DNA of 64,000 nucleotides from Ignavibacteriota bacterium (lineage in GTDB: Bacteria; Bacteroidota; Ignavibacteria; Ignavibacteriales; Melioribacteraceae). The notes under the pieces were generated by a model, which saw only the letters and a list, made by a program, of their open reading frames with translations, did not search any database and was not told where the DNA came from. The stretch covers positions 1,736,001 to 1,800,000 of the forward strand of contig JADJWT010000001.1 in assembly GCA_016716225.1 (NCBI GenBank). Reading direction: 5' to 3'. This document shows positions 17,091-25,770 of the stretch, in pieces; positions within the stretch are counted from its first letter, which is position 1; each line of letters begins with the position of its first letter. A program made the translations under genes and the position numbers.

Positions 17091-19511
17091 TTAAAAATCT
17101 TCTCCTCCGCCTTCCATTTCCATTCCAGAGCCTTCTCTTTCGCCTCTATTTTTAGATTTGTAGTTGTTAAAATTAAATCTCAAGTTCAGCATAACAACAG
17201 GAGATTCCATAACAAATTTATTGTATCTGTAAAAGTCATATGATTCGGCAGAGAATTCACGTTTACCAGTTCCAAATATATCACGAACTTGCAAAGTAAG
17301 CGCGAGTTGTTTATCAAAAAACATTTGTCTAAATGCAGCTCCAACCATAACAAAATCCTCATTTCTTCCTTGAGCAGAAACGGTTGGACTATTATAAAAA
17401 AGGTTAAGCTGCAACTGAGAAATTTGCGAAATATTTATACTATTATTTAATCTTGTATTCCAATTAAAACTTTCTCTATCAAAATTTGTTTCATTCAACT
17501 GGCCAACAATTTTATAGTTATAAATATTTCCCATTAAATTAACGTTCCAAATTTTAACTGGATCAAAATTAATCATTAGTTCGCTTCCGAAAGAATAATC
17601 CTTCCCTACATTATCCATAGATCGCAAAGTAACATTTTCGGAATATGCAGTTTGATATGATTCAATTTTATTATTGTTAACTCTGTAATATAATTCTGCA
17701 GAGAAAAGACTTTTATCAAACATTCTCTGATAACCCAATTCGTAAGAATCAATATTTTCCGGTTCAAGAGAAGGATTTCCTTGGCGAACATTATACGAAT
17801 CCATCCAAGTTAAAAATGGTTCAAGTTCCCATCCGCGCGGTCTTTGTATTCTTCTTGTGTAACTTGTCATAAATTGATTTCTTTCATCAAGTTTATATGA
17901 AAGGTGAAGCGAAGGAAAATAATCCCATCTATCTACAGAAAACTTTTCATTTGTGTTATTTAGTTCGATTAAACGATCTGTGTATTCTGTTCTGAAACCA
18001 ACTTGAAATCCAAAATTATTAATTTGATTTGAGTACATTGAATAAAGTGCATGAACATTATTATCATAACTTACATCTTTGCTGAAAAGATCTTGAATTT
18101 TAAAATCCGAAATTAGGGAATCATATAAAAAATATTCATTGATTTCATCTGAAATATCAAGCTCTGAATTTATACCAGCTTCAAATTTTGATTCAGCTGA
18201 AATTGGCAGCGAATAATCAATTTTAATTTCTACCGATGATGATGGTCCTTTTTCAGTTTGTTCTTGTCCGTTAACAATTAAATTATTTATATCTAATTGT
18301 TCATAAGATGTAAATTCATCCGAATTATTTTTTTGTAAAATTATATCACTTGTTATTGTATGATTTTTTGTTTCAAAATTATGACTGAAATTTAAACCGG
18401 CGCTATAAAAATATCCGCTTCGTGATCTATCGCTAATTGTTGTATAATTAATTTCATTGGGATTCAAATCATTCCATTGTGAATATGAAAGTGTAGAATT
18501 ATTTGTTCCGTCTCGATAACCAAATCTACCGTTAAATGTTAAAATGTCTTTTTCACTTAAACTTAAAGCCAGCGAGCTTTTTATTCCATAATTTTCTCTT
18601 CCGTGATTTCCATTTCCGGTTGATGAATTATAAAATTTATTTTGATTAAATAATGTCCAACTATCAGAAATATTTTCACCTTCCATTAAATGTTTGCTGT
18701 AATCCAATCCTAAACTAAAATTTATTGGATTATTTTTTAATTCGAAAACAGCATCAGCACCGTATCTTGTTCCGTTCCCGCCATTTAAATTTGCAATTCC
18801 GCTCATTCCTTCCAAAGAATTTTTCTTGGTAATAATATTTATAATGCCAGCAGTTCCTTCTGGATTATATTTAGCTGATGGATTTGTGATTATTTCAATA
18901 TTTTCTATTGTACTTGCGGGAATATTTTGCAAAGCTTCGTTTGATTCAAGAATTGTCGGTTTCCCATCAATCAAAACTGTAAAACTTGAACTTCCTCTTA
19001 AACTTACATTTCCTTCAATATCAACAGTTACGGAAGGTACATTTTCCAAAACATCAACAGCGTTTCCGGAAATTGAAGTTAGCTGTTCACTTACATTTAT
19101 AACTTTTTTATCAATTTGGTATGAAACAGCAGCACGTTCTCCGCTAACAATTACATCATCTGTATTAAAACTTTCTGCTTTTATAAGAATTTCACCCAAA
19201 TCTAAATTTGTAGTTGGAGTTATTTTTAGATTTTTTATTGTTGAAGATTCATATCCGATAAAACTAACTTTTATATAATATTCGCCTGGGCGTATGGAAG
19301 AAATATTAAAAATTCCCTCAGAATTTGTAACCGTGCCGTTTACTTGAGTGCTATCTCTATGACTAAATAAAATTATATTAGAATATTCCAATGGAACTTT
19401 TGCATCTTTATCAAGAACTTTTCCGGTAATTGAGTTATCTAATTGTCTTTGTGCAAAAATTAATAATTGTAAGTTTAGGAAAACTAAAAGTAGTATTGTA
19501 AATTTTTTCAT
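17091..19511 (-). CDS. TonB-dependent outer membrane receptor, CarboxypepD_reg-like N-terminus
   Basis: About 806 residues with a signal peptide (MKKFTILLL...IFAQ), an N-terminal carboxypeptidase-regulatory-like Ig domain (SITGKVLDKDAKVPLEYSNI, GEYYIKVSFIGYES) at about 25-105, a plug domain at about 120-225 (DVLENVPSVTVDIEGNVSLRG, VLIDGKPT, PSAKYNPEGTAGIINIIT), and a beta-barrel to about 780. It fits the OMP_b-brl_3 outer membrane beta-barrel family. The substrate is unknown. A longer frame begins with TTG at 19526, but ATG 19511 gives the better signal peptide. After the barrel comes a Gly/Glu/Met-rich tail ending GGGEDF. Two palindromes lie 39-76 bp upstream of the start and may be operators. 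Confidence 0.88.
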   Translation of the reverse strand: MKKFTILLLVFLNLQLLIFAQRQLDNSITGKVLDKDAKVPLEYSNIILFSHRDSTQVNGTVTNSEGIFNISSIRPGEYYIKVSFIGYESSTIKNLKITPTTNLDLGEILIKAESFNTDDVIVSGERAAVSYQIDKKVINVSEQLTSISGNAVDVLENVPSVTVDIEGNVSLRGSSSFTVLIDGKPTILESNEALQNIPASTIENIEIITNPSAKYNPEGTAGIINIITKKNSLEGMSGIANLNGGNGTRYGADAVFELKNNPINFSLGLDYSKHLMEGENISDSWTLFNQNKFYNSSTGNGNHGRENYGIKSSLALSLSEKDILTFNGRFGYRDGTNNSTLSYSQWNDLNPNEINYTTISDRSRSGYFYSAGLNFSHNFETKNHTITSDIILQKNNSDEFTSYEQLDINNLIVNGQEQTEKGPSSSVEIKIDYSLPISAESKFEAGINSELDISDEINEYFLYDSLISDFKIQDLFSKDVSYDNNVHALYSMYSNQINNFGFQVGFRTEYTDRLIELNNTNEKFSVDRWDYFPSLHLSYKLDERNQFMTSYTRRIQRPRGWELEPFLTWMDSYNVRQGNPSLEPENIDSYELGYQRMFDKSLFSAELYYRVNNNKIESYQTAYSENVTLRSMDNVGKDYSFGSELMINFDPVKIWNVNLMGNIYNYKIVGQLNETNFDRESFNWNTRLNNSINISQISQLQLNLFYNSPTVSAQGRNEDFVMVGAAFRQMFFDKQLALTLQVRDIFGTGKREFSAESYDFYRYNKFVMESPVVMLNLRFNFNNYKSKNRGEREGSGMEMEGGGEDF

Positions 19512-19549
19512 GCGGATTTCTTTCAAGAATTTTGAATAAATGTTTGATG

Positions 19550-19587
19550 TTAGACAAACTAAATGAAAAAAAGTTTAGTCGACTAAA
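19550..19587. promoter_or_regulatory. tandem palindromes, candidate repressor operator
   Basis: A perfect 14-bp palindrome TTTAGTCGACTAAA sits at 19574-19587. A looser relative, TTAGACAAACTAAA, lies at 19550-19563, so the centres are 24 bp apart. Both are between the DUF5916 gene and the start of the TonB receptor gene (ATG at 19511), on the promoter side. Paired palindromes in this position are typical of operators for dimeric helix-turn-helix regulators. Which regulator binds is unknown. Confidence 0.45.
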
Positions 19588-19694
19588 ATGAATTTGTAAA
19601 AATAATTTATTAATAGGATTGATGCTTATAAAAAAGTAAATAAGGATTTTTGATATAAGAAACTATATTAAATATTCAGTTGGGGGAATAAAAA

Positions 19695-21875
19695 CTAAAA
19701 GTAATATAAATACTTTACCTTAAAAACTCCGGCTCTATTTTTAACATGTAATTTTCTTTCAAGCAAATTATTATTTGAATCATATCTATTTGTTCTGTCT
19801 TGAACTTCATTAATTGCTAAGTAAATCCAACTTTTAGGTGAAAAATTGTAAGCGAATAAAAATCCTAAAATAATTTGCTCCAATTTATCAGAGGATTTTA
19901 GGTAGACATTATCCAAATACATTTTAATATTCAAATCATTTACCGGAGTTAAAGAAAAATATGGTCTTGCGTTTAATGTAATATCTTCAATTTCATTTTG
20001 CGGATTTCCTTCTACAAATAAATCGATTGAAGTACCCAGATTTAGAAAATTTAAAGTATTCCAATTTAAGTTACTACCAGCCCATGAATAAAACGCTAAA
20101 AATTCCCGTGAAAAATTATATGTATTTGAATAACCTCCATAAAAATTTGCAGACCATTTGGGTGAAATATTAAACCAAGAACTTATATTTGCACTGTATG
20201 ATGAATAATAAATTTTTTGATCTTTTGATTTTCCGGCATCCAAATTTATTTCAAATCCCCAATTTTTTCTGAAATTCATATTAAATCCAAGAACTCCGCC
20301 ATGATCTGTATAATTATCAAATTTTTCCCAATTTAAATAACCGCCAAAGTAAAGAAGAATTGCGTTTATTGAGCCTTCATCAAATTGCCATCTTGGACCA
20401 GTTAATGCAACCGAATTAGAAGTCCCACGCCAAGGAACGTATCCAATTTGATCAATATCGAATTTGTTTCCGATGTATCTGCTTCTAAATAGATGAATCC
20501 AATTATCCATAAATTGAGTGTAACCAGCTGATGCTGCGTAATCTCCTTCATTATTTTTGAATGATCTTGCCAATTGATAAGCTAATTGCCAATTTGATCC
20601 TCTAAAAGCTCCATCCAAATCTAAAACTCCGTGATCTTCATTATTATAATGCTTTCCTACGAATAATAATCCAACTGAGGAATTCTCAAAAATTTGTTTT
20701 TTAATTCTTGCAGAACCGAATATTGCGCTTTCTTCGGTTAAATTTTCACCGTCATTTTTATAATCGGTTTTGCCGGTTAATGCAAAAAAACCGCCATATT
20801 CAATATCATCATATCTACCAAAAGCTCTAGTTCCAACTTGAAGTGGAACTTCTGTGCCATCCGGTAAAAGTTTACCAATTCTTCGCGAATAGAAAAGTTC
20901 TAAGGGTCGGTAAAATCCGGTATTTCTTTGTCTTCCAGAAGGTGAAAAAACTTCATTACCTTCTGTGAAAAATGGTCTTTTTTCTTCAAAATATGATTCA
21001 TATCTCGAAATATTAAAATCAAACGGATCAGCTTCAATTTGTGCGAAATCCGGATTTGCGGTAAGTTGGAATGTTAATGCTTGAGAAGGATTATAAAAAA
21101 TATCAATCCCAGCGTTTAAATCAACATCATACTTTTCATTTTTTGTAAGAATTGCTTTAGAAATTCCCACCGGATAAATTTCTAAATTTAATCCATCGAC
21201 TTTTGGTTTAAAACCATTTAAATTTAAGCTGCCAAATTTAGAAATTCGTTGACCTTCATTTTCTTCGTATTTGCACCAATAAATATCTTCTGTATCAATT
21301 GGTCGCCATCTATCAAAATCCAAACCCCATTTATTTATAGATTTTTCATATTGAATTGATTTATATGGAATTTCCATTTCAACAACATAACCCCAATTAT
21401 AGATTTTTGCATCGGCAAACCAAATTCCATCCCAATTATAATCTCTGTTTCTTGCATCATCTAATAATCTGCAATCGCTTCTTACTCCACTGGCAGAAAC
21501 TGCAAATTTATAAGCAGTTCTTTTATCCCCAAATGTGTCAATCATAAAAGACACAATATCTCCGGTAAATTCATCTAATTTTCCGGTGTTACTTTCAATA
21601 TTTTCAATTTCATCATAACAAATCATTAAGCAGTAAATCGAGTTTTCATTAGTGATTACTTTTGAAATTGTTTTTTTAATTGGATCAACTGCATTATACG
21701 GTTGAAATTGGACAAAATCTGAAACAGAATCTGCTAAATTCCATGAGTCATCAATAAATCCATCAATATGGATTTCTTTATCAATTAAATTTAAATTCAA
21801 TTCTTTTTCAGAATTTTGCGAATTTATATCATTTATTAAAAATGAAAGAAAAACTAAAGCGAAAATAGATTTCAT
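19695..21875 (-). CDS. DUF5916 protein: CBM9-like domain plus outer membrane barrel
   Basis: A 726-residue protein with a short signal peptide (ending INS). Residues about 25-215 form a CBM9-like carbohydrate-binding-type sandwich beginning KEIHIDGFIDDSWNLAD. Residues about 235-726 match the DUF5916 beta-barrel-type region, with LTFQLTANPDFAQIEADPFDFN, RYESYFEEKRPFFTEGNEVF and SRRIGK as landmarks. The C-terminus KVKYLYYF ends in an aromatic, as barrel proteins do. Members are common in Bacteroidota and relatives, and their role is not established. It lies upstream of the TonB receptor on the same strand with 183 bp between starts and stop, enough for a separate promoter. Confidence 0.85.
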   Translation of the reverse strand: MKSIFALVFLSFLINDINSQNSEKELNLNLIDKEIHIDGFIDDSWNLADSVSDFVQFQPYNAVDPIKKTISKVITNENSIYCLMICYDEIENIESNTGKLDEFTGDIVSFMIDTFGDKRTAYKFAVSASGVRSDCRLLDDARNRDYNWDGIWFADAKIYNWGYVVEMEIPYKSIQYEKSINKWGLDFDRWRPIDTEDIYWCKYEENEGQRISKFGSLNLNGFKPKVDGLNLEIYPVGISKAILTKNEKYDVDLNAGIDIFYNPSQALTFQLTANPDFAQIEADPFDFNISRYESYFEEKRPFFTEGNEVFSPSGRQRNTGFYRPLELFYSRRIGKLLPDGTEVPLQVGTRAFGRYDDIEYGGFFALTGKTDYKNDGENLTEESAIFGSARIKKQIFENSSVGLLFVGKHYNNEDHGVLDLDGAFRGSNWQLAYQLARSFKNNEGDYAASAGYTQFMDNWIHLFRSRYIGNKFDIDQIGYVPWRGTSNSVALTGPRWQFDEGSINAILLYFGGYLNWEKFDNYTDHGGVLGFNMNFRKNWGFEINLDAGKSKDQKIYYSSYSANISSWFNISPKWSANFYGGYSNTYNFSREFLAFYSWAGSNLNWNTLNFLNLGTSIDLFVEGNPQNEIEDITLNARPYFSLTPVNDLNIKMYLDNVYLKSSDKLEQIILGFLFAYNFSPKSWIYLAINEVQDRTNRYDSNNNLLERKLHVKNRAGVFKVKYLYYF

Positions 21876-22127
21876 AACTTTCCTGAATTTGCTCTTTTTT
21901 TGACGTAATAATTAATTATTGGTTCAGTTTTTAGTTAATTAAAAATTGTTTAGCACAAAATTTTTGTTGAATCATTTTGAAACACAAAATTTACGTTTTT
22001 CATTTTAAGACGATTCAATTATTACTGAAAAGTTCCCTTTTAATCTAAATTCTAACTTTTTGATATTGGCATTATAGTTGGATAGTTAAGATCAAATATC
22101 AAAATAGAATACTCAAAAGGAGCCAGA

Positions 22128-22382
22128 ATGATTTACGAAGCAGAAAAATTTGATTGGACAATTGATAATAGAGGAAGCAATAAATTAAACCATAACTTAT
22201 ACAGAACTCCTCAAGGAAATATATATTATCATAGAATTAAATTTAATAATTCTGATGAAGAAATCATTTCGCAAGTTAACCCTGATGTAATTTGGGCTTT
22301 AGAATTTGAGGAATCTGAAATTAAAAAATATTATTTACAATCACGTAACTGGTTAACAAAAGAGTATCAAAAGGCTTCTTAG
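22128..22382 (+). CDS. small conserved-looking protein of unknown function (84 aa)
   Basis: The 84-residue product has no family I recognise. It is soluble, acidic to neutral, rich in aromatic and Asn residues, with no Cys, signal peptide or membrane segment. It reads as one compact domain: NNRGSNKLNHNLYRTPQGNIYYHRI followed by a helical C-terminus. It is likely real because AAAGGAG sits 7 bp before the ATG, codon use resembles neighbours, and a strong hairpin with a T-run follows the stop. It stands alone between two minus-strand blocks with a 252 bp upstream gap. Confidence 0.6.
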   Translation: MIYEAEKFDWTIDNRGSNKLNHNLYRTPQGNIYYHRIKFNNSDEEIISQVNPDVIWALEFEESEIKKYYLQSRNWLTKEYQKAS

Positions 22383-22422
22383 TTGTAGATTTATTCAATA
22401 ACTCCTTTTGGAAAATTTATAC

Positions 22423-22458
22423 AAAGGATCTTTCTAAAATTTAGAAGATCCTTTTTTT
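22423..22458 (+). terminator. intrinsic terminator after the 84-aa gene
   Basis: The arms AAAGGATC(T)TTCTAAA and TTTAGAAGATCCTTT form a nearly perfect hairpin with one bulged base, followed by a run of seven T on the plus strand. It sits between the small plus-strand gene and the convergent batE end, so it can also hinder minus-strand readthrough. Confidence 0.85.
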
Positions 22459-23212
22459 ATATTTCCTCAAAACTTTGATTTGGTAGCCAGCCAACCTTTC
22501 CATCGGAAAGTTTAATTTTTGTCCAACTTCCAACTTTATCTTCAATTTCAAACTTTATTCCTTCATGAATTACAAATGCATCATTTGCTTGAATATCCGG
22601 AGAAATTTTTGCTGAAATTACTGATTGAAGTAAAATTCCGTTATTATTTGTTACTTCACGATTTATACTTGAAATGAACAAAATTATTGATACAATAAGC
22701 AAAATTGAACTAATTGTTCCTGAAATTAACGCTAATTTTTGAAGTTGAATGTTTCTGATTAAAAAGAAAATTCCAATACTTATTAGCAACAATAAATAAA
22801 AGATGAAAATAATAATTTGCCAAGAAGTTGAAGTAAATTGTGAAAGTAAAACATTCCACCAATGCACAAAAAATAATGGAGGAATTTCTTGAATTTTATC
22901 AACTGTTCTTGAGTTTGCAATTCTTAAATTATAAGCGGCATCTTCGTTTGATGGAGATATTTTAAGAGTTTTTTCATAATACAAAATTGATTTTCCTAAA
23001 TGACCAACTTTAAAATATGTATTTCCTAAATTGTAAAATAATTCTCCGCTAATGTAACCTTGTTTTAAAATTGATTCATAACTGGAAATTGCTTCGCTAT
23101 ATTGCTTATTTTGGTAAAAATCGTTTCCTTGTTTCATAATAGTTTCCAAATCTTGAGCAGAAACTTTTATGAGGAAAGCAAAAAGCAAAATTGTAAATAA
23201 TAAATTTTTCAT
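22457..23212 (-). CDS. batE: BatE-like TPR and SH3 membrane protein
   Basis: A 251-residue protein. A signal peptide (ending VSAQ) is followed by TPR helices at about 20-100 (NDFYQNKQYSEAISSYESIL, LFYNLGNTYFKVGHLGKSILYYEKTL). Two hydrophobic segments lie at about 130-180, and a bacterial SH3-like domain closes the protein (KFEIEDKVGSWTKIKLSDGKVGWLPNQSF). This order matches BatE, the last gene of the Bacteroides aerotolerance operon. It follows batD with an 8 bp gap. Function in the family is a periplasmic complex, possibly chaperone-like with the VWA proteins; details are not settled. Confidence 0.85.
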   Translation of the reverse strand: MKNLLFTILLFAFLIKVSAQDLETIMKQGNDFYQNKQYSEAISSYESILKQGYISGELFYNLGNTYFKVGHLGKSILYYEKTLKISPSNEDAAYNLRIANSRTVDKIQEIPPLFFVHWWNVLLSQFTSTSWQIIIFIFYLLLLISIGIFFLIRNIQLQKLALISGTISSILLIVSIILFISSINREVTNNNGILLQSVISAKISPDIQANDAFVIHEGIKFEIEDKVGSWTKIKLSDGKVGWLPNQSFEEI

Positions 23213-23220
23213 ATTTATAA

Positions 23221-25044
23221 TTATTTTTTAACAGAAACGGAATTTTCTAATTTACCGATAATTTCTTCAACACCTTTATATAAAGATTTATCATTATCAC
23301 TTCCAACAGCATTTGGAGCAAATCTTGCAAATTCACATTTCTCAGAAATTTTCTTCAGATTATTTATAAAATCTTCATCCAAATTATAATTTCTTAATTT
23401 ATCAATTGCTCTATCTAAAGTAAATTCAGCTTGTTGAATTCCTAATTTATCACCTAAATATCCAAATAATGCAGATGATAAATTATTGTAATATCCGCCT
23501 AAATCATTTTTTTCTAAAGATAAATTTGCATCTTTAAGTTTTATTTTGGCATTTTTTACTGCTTTTTGATAACGCAATAAAGATAAATTTCCAGCTAATT
23601 TATTTTGCTGATTATTGAAAAATATTAGTCCGACTAAAATGCCCAATGGTAAAATTAAACCAATCCAAAACAAGAAACTTATTTTTGCAACTTCTTCTTT
23701 TTTAATAAAATCTGAAGTTGATGTTACAATGTATCTAATATCTTCATTTAAAAGTTTTACATCTTCTTTTGAATAACCTGAAACGATTTGTGAATTTACG
23801 CCGGTTCCTTCTTTAACATTTATGGTGAAAGGAGAAGACTGCAAAGTTATATATTCATTTTTATCCAAATCGAAATAAGTAAACTCTAATGGTTGAATTT
23901 CTTTTACGCCGGGAATTCTTGGAACAATTAAAAATTCTATATCTTTTCTTCCGGAAACCAAATTTGATCTAAAGATTTTCTCGCTCGTTTTTGGTTCATA
24001 TTTTTCAAATCCGGCTGGGAAATTAATTTCCGGTAATTTTAAAAGTGCAATATTTCCGGTTCCGGATATTTTAGCATTTACCGTAATTGCTTCATTTTGT
24101 TCTACATTAGTTTTATCCAATTCCACATCAAAATCAAATTTGCCAACTGCTCCGGAAAAGGAATTTGGTGAGTTATCCGGCAATGGTTCAACATTTACAT
24201 TGATACTATTTGATTTTGCAAGATGTTCAATTGTTTCAGTTCTGCCGAAAAATGAATCATTGAAAAAATCATCAAAAATATCATTTCTACTTCTTTTACT
24301 TTTTACAATTACGGGAACTTTTAATTCAAACGGTGTTAAAGTTAGCTTTCCGCTTTTTGTTGGAAAAAGTGCAGCTTTTTTAATTACAGCAGCTCTATAT
24401 CTTTCTCCGTTATACATTTCAATTTCAAATTGAATATTGTTAGAAGTTTCTAAATCTTCTGTCCAAAATCCGTTGTAAGTAGGAAGTTTTGATATTTGCG
24501 GCGACGAAATATTTAATTTTGTGTAAAGTTTATAAGTAACTGTAACTTGCTCGCCTTGCTTTACATTTGTTTTATTTGGAATTGCTCGAATGAAAACATT
24601 TTTATCAAGCTCAGCTTTACTAATTCCCATTTGCTTATCAACATTCTGATTTGTTGAAGTTCCTTGAACTACGTTTACTGAGGTTGGATTTGTTGTTAAA
24701 GTTGTTCCCGAATAAACAATTGATGCAGAACCAATTTCTGCAGTTCCAAGATCAGAAGCTACAACCACAAATGAAAAAGTTAGTGATCCGGAAACTTGTC
24801 CGTTAATAATCTGCATACTTCTTGATTCATTAGGACCGCTTAAAACTTTAAGACCTTTAAAACTTGGAGATTTAAATGAGCTTAGTTTATTTAAATCTCC
24901 ATTCTCAAATGTAAAGTAAACTTGAAATCTCTCATTTTGTCCAACAGTTGATTTATCAACGCTAACAGAAAATTCTTGCGCAAATAAATTGACTGTTAGA
25001 AAAACTAATATAAATGTTAAAAATTTTAATTTTTTCATAAGCAT
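23221..25044 (-). CDS. batD: BatD: oxygen-tolerance membrane protein
   Basis: A 607-residue protein of the BatD family (PF13584-type). It has a signal peptide (to about 22, ending LFAQ), then repeated Ig-like beta domains: EFSVSVDKSTVGQNERFQVYFTF, then PNKTNVKQGEQVTVTYKLYTKL, then VELDKTNVEQNEAITVNAKISGTGN. One transmembrane helix lies at about 455-478, and a helical cytoplasmic tail follows (about 490-600). The long ectodomain probably recruits periplasmic partners of the BatA/BatB VWA pair. Two ATG codons, at 25044 and 25038, are both possible starts. Confidence 0.88.
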   Translation of the reverse strand: MLMKKLKFLTFILVFLTVNLFAQEFSVSVDKSTVGQNERFQVYFTFENGDLNKLSSFKSPSFKGLKVLSGPNESRSMQIINGQVSGSLTFSFVVVASDLGTAEIGSASIVYSGTTLTTNPTSVNVVQGTSTNQNVDKQMGISKAELDKNVFIRAIPNKTNVKQGEQVTVTYKLYTKLNISSPQISKLPTYNGFWTEDLETSNNIQFEIEMYNGERYRAAVIKKAALFPTKSGKLTLTPFELKVPVIVKSKRSRNDIFDDFFNDSFFGRTETIEHLAKSNSINVNVEPLPDNSPNSFSGAVGKFDFDVELDKTNVEQNEAITVNAKISGTGNIALLKLPEINFPAGFEKYEPKTSEKIFRSNLVSGRKDIEFLIVPRIPGVKEIQPLEFTYFDLDKNEYITLQSSPFTINVKEGTGVNSQIVSGYSKEDVKLLNEDIRYIVTSTSDFIKKEEVAKISFLFWIGLILPLGILVGLIFFNNQQNKLAGNLSLLRYQKAVKNAKIKLKDANLSLEKNDLGGYYNNLSSALFGYLGDKLGIQQAEFTLDRAIDKLRNYNLDEDFINNLKKISEKCEFARFAPNAVGSDNDKSLYKGVEEIIGKLENSVSVKK

Positions 25045-25047
25045 AAA

Positions 25048-25770
25048 TTACCAATCTTTTTCAACATTCGACTTTTTAACTTTCTGCTCTCTCATTTTTT
25101 TCTGTAATTCAGCTTCGTTATTTTTTAATGCATCTAAAATTCTCTGAGCTTCATCTTTAGAAATTTCATCCTTTGGTTCTTGCTTTTGTTGCTGTTGATT
25201 TTGTTGTTCTTCCTTTTTCTGATCTTGATTCTGCTTTTGATCTTGCTGATCTTTATTTTGATCTTGTTGATCTTGGTTTTGCTGTTGATCCTTATTTTGC
25301 TGATCTTGATTTTGATCATTTTGGTTTTGCTGGTTATTCTGCTGGTTTTGCATTTGCTTTATTGCGTAAGAAAGATTGTATTTTGTTTCCATATCATTTG
25401 GATTTAATTTTAAAGCTTCACGATAAGCTCCAATACTTTCTTTCAACTTTTTAGCTTTCAACAAAGAATTACCAATGTTATGAAAAATTTTAGCTTTATC
25501 TTCATCAGTTTTTGCAAGCGCAAACGAATTTTTGAATTCTTCGATTGATTCTTCAAAACGTCCTTGTTTATAAATTGCATCACCTAAATTAAAACGTGAT
25601 TCAAAACTTTCTACGTCTGATTCAATTCCTTTTTTGAAATTAGTTTCTGCATCGGCATATTTATTTTCTTCATATGCATCAACTCCTTCATTTACCAATC
25701 CTCGTGTTGATTGAGCAAAAGTTGCAGAGCTAAGCACTATTCCAATAAAAAAATAATTCTTAATTTTCAT
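25048..25770 (-). CDS. batC: BatC: TPR protein with Gln/Asn-rich region
   Basis: About 240 residues from the ATG at 25770. The open frame runs back to 25845, but the signal peptide starts at MKIKNYFFIG, so I place the start there, which also gives an 11 bp overlap with the batB stop. TPR units occupy about 25-140 (VDAYEENKYADAETNFKKGIE, GNSLLKAKKLKESIGAYREALKLNPND). Then comes a stretch of about 60 residues of mixed Gln, Asn, Asp and Lys, and finally a conserved-looking acidic/basic helix (SKDEAQRILDALKNNEAELQKKMREQ). BatC is the TPR component of the Bat complex. Confidence 0.85.
   Translation of the reverse strand: MKIKNYFFIGIVLSSATFAQSTRGLVNEGVDAYEENKYADAETNFKKGIESDVESFESRFNLGDAIYKQGRFEESIEEFKNSFALAKTDEDKAKIFHNIGNSLLKAKKLKESIGAYREALKLNPNDMETKYNLSYAIKQMQNQQNNQQNQNDQNQDQQNKDQQQNQDQQDQNKDQQDQKQNQDQKKEEQQNQQQQKQEPKDEISKDEAQRILDALKNNEAELQKKMREQKVKKSNVEKDW

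Noticed and set aside
19574..19587. Assigning the palindrome to the MarR protein at 44-472
   Set aside because: The regulator lies 19 kb away with no evidence linking it to this site; kept only as one candidate to test.
25180..25407. Long leucine/isoleucine-rich frames on the plus strand
   Set aside because: They are the complement of the Gln/Asn repeats of BatC; low complexity, no ribosome-binding site, and the real gene is on the other strand.
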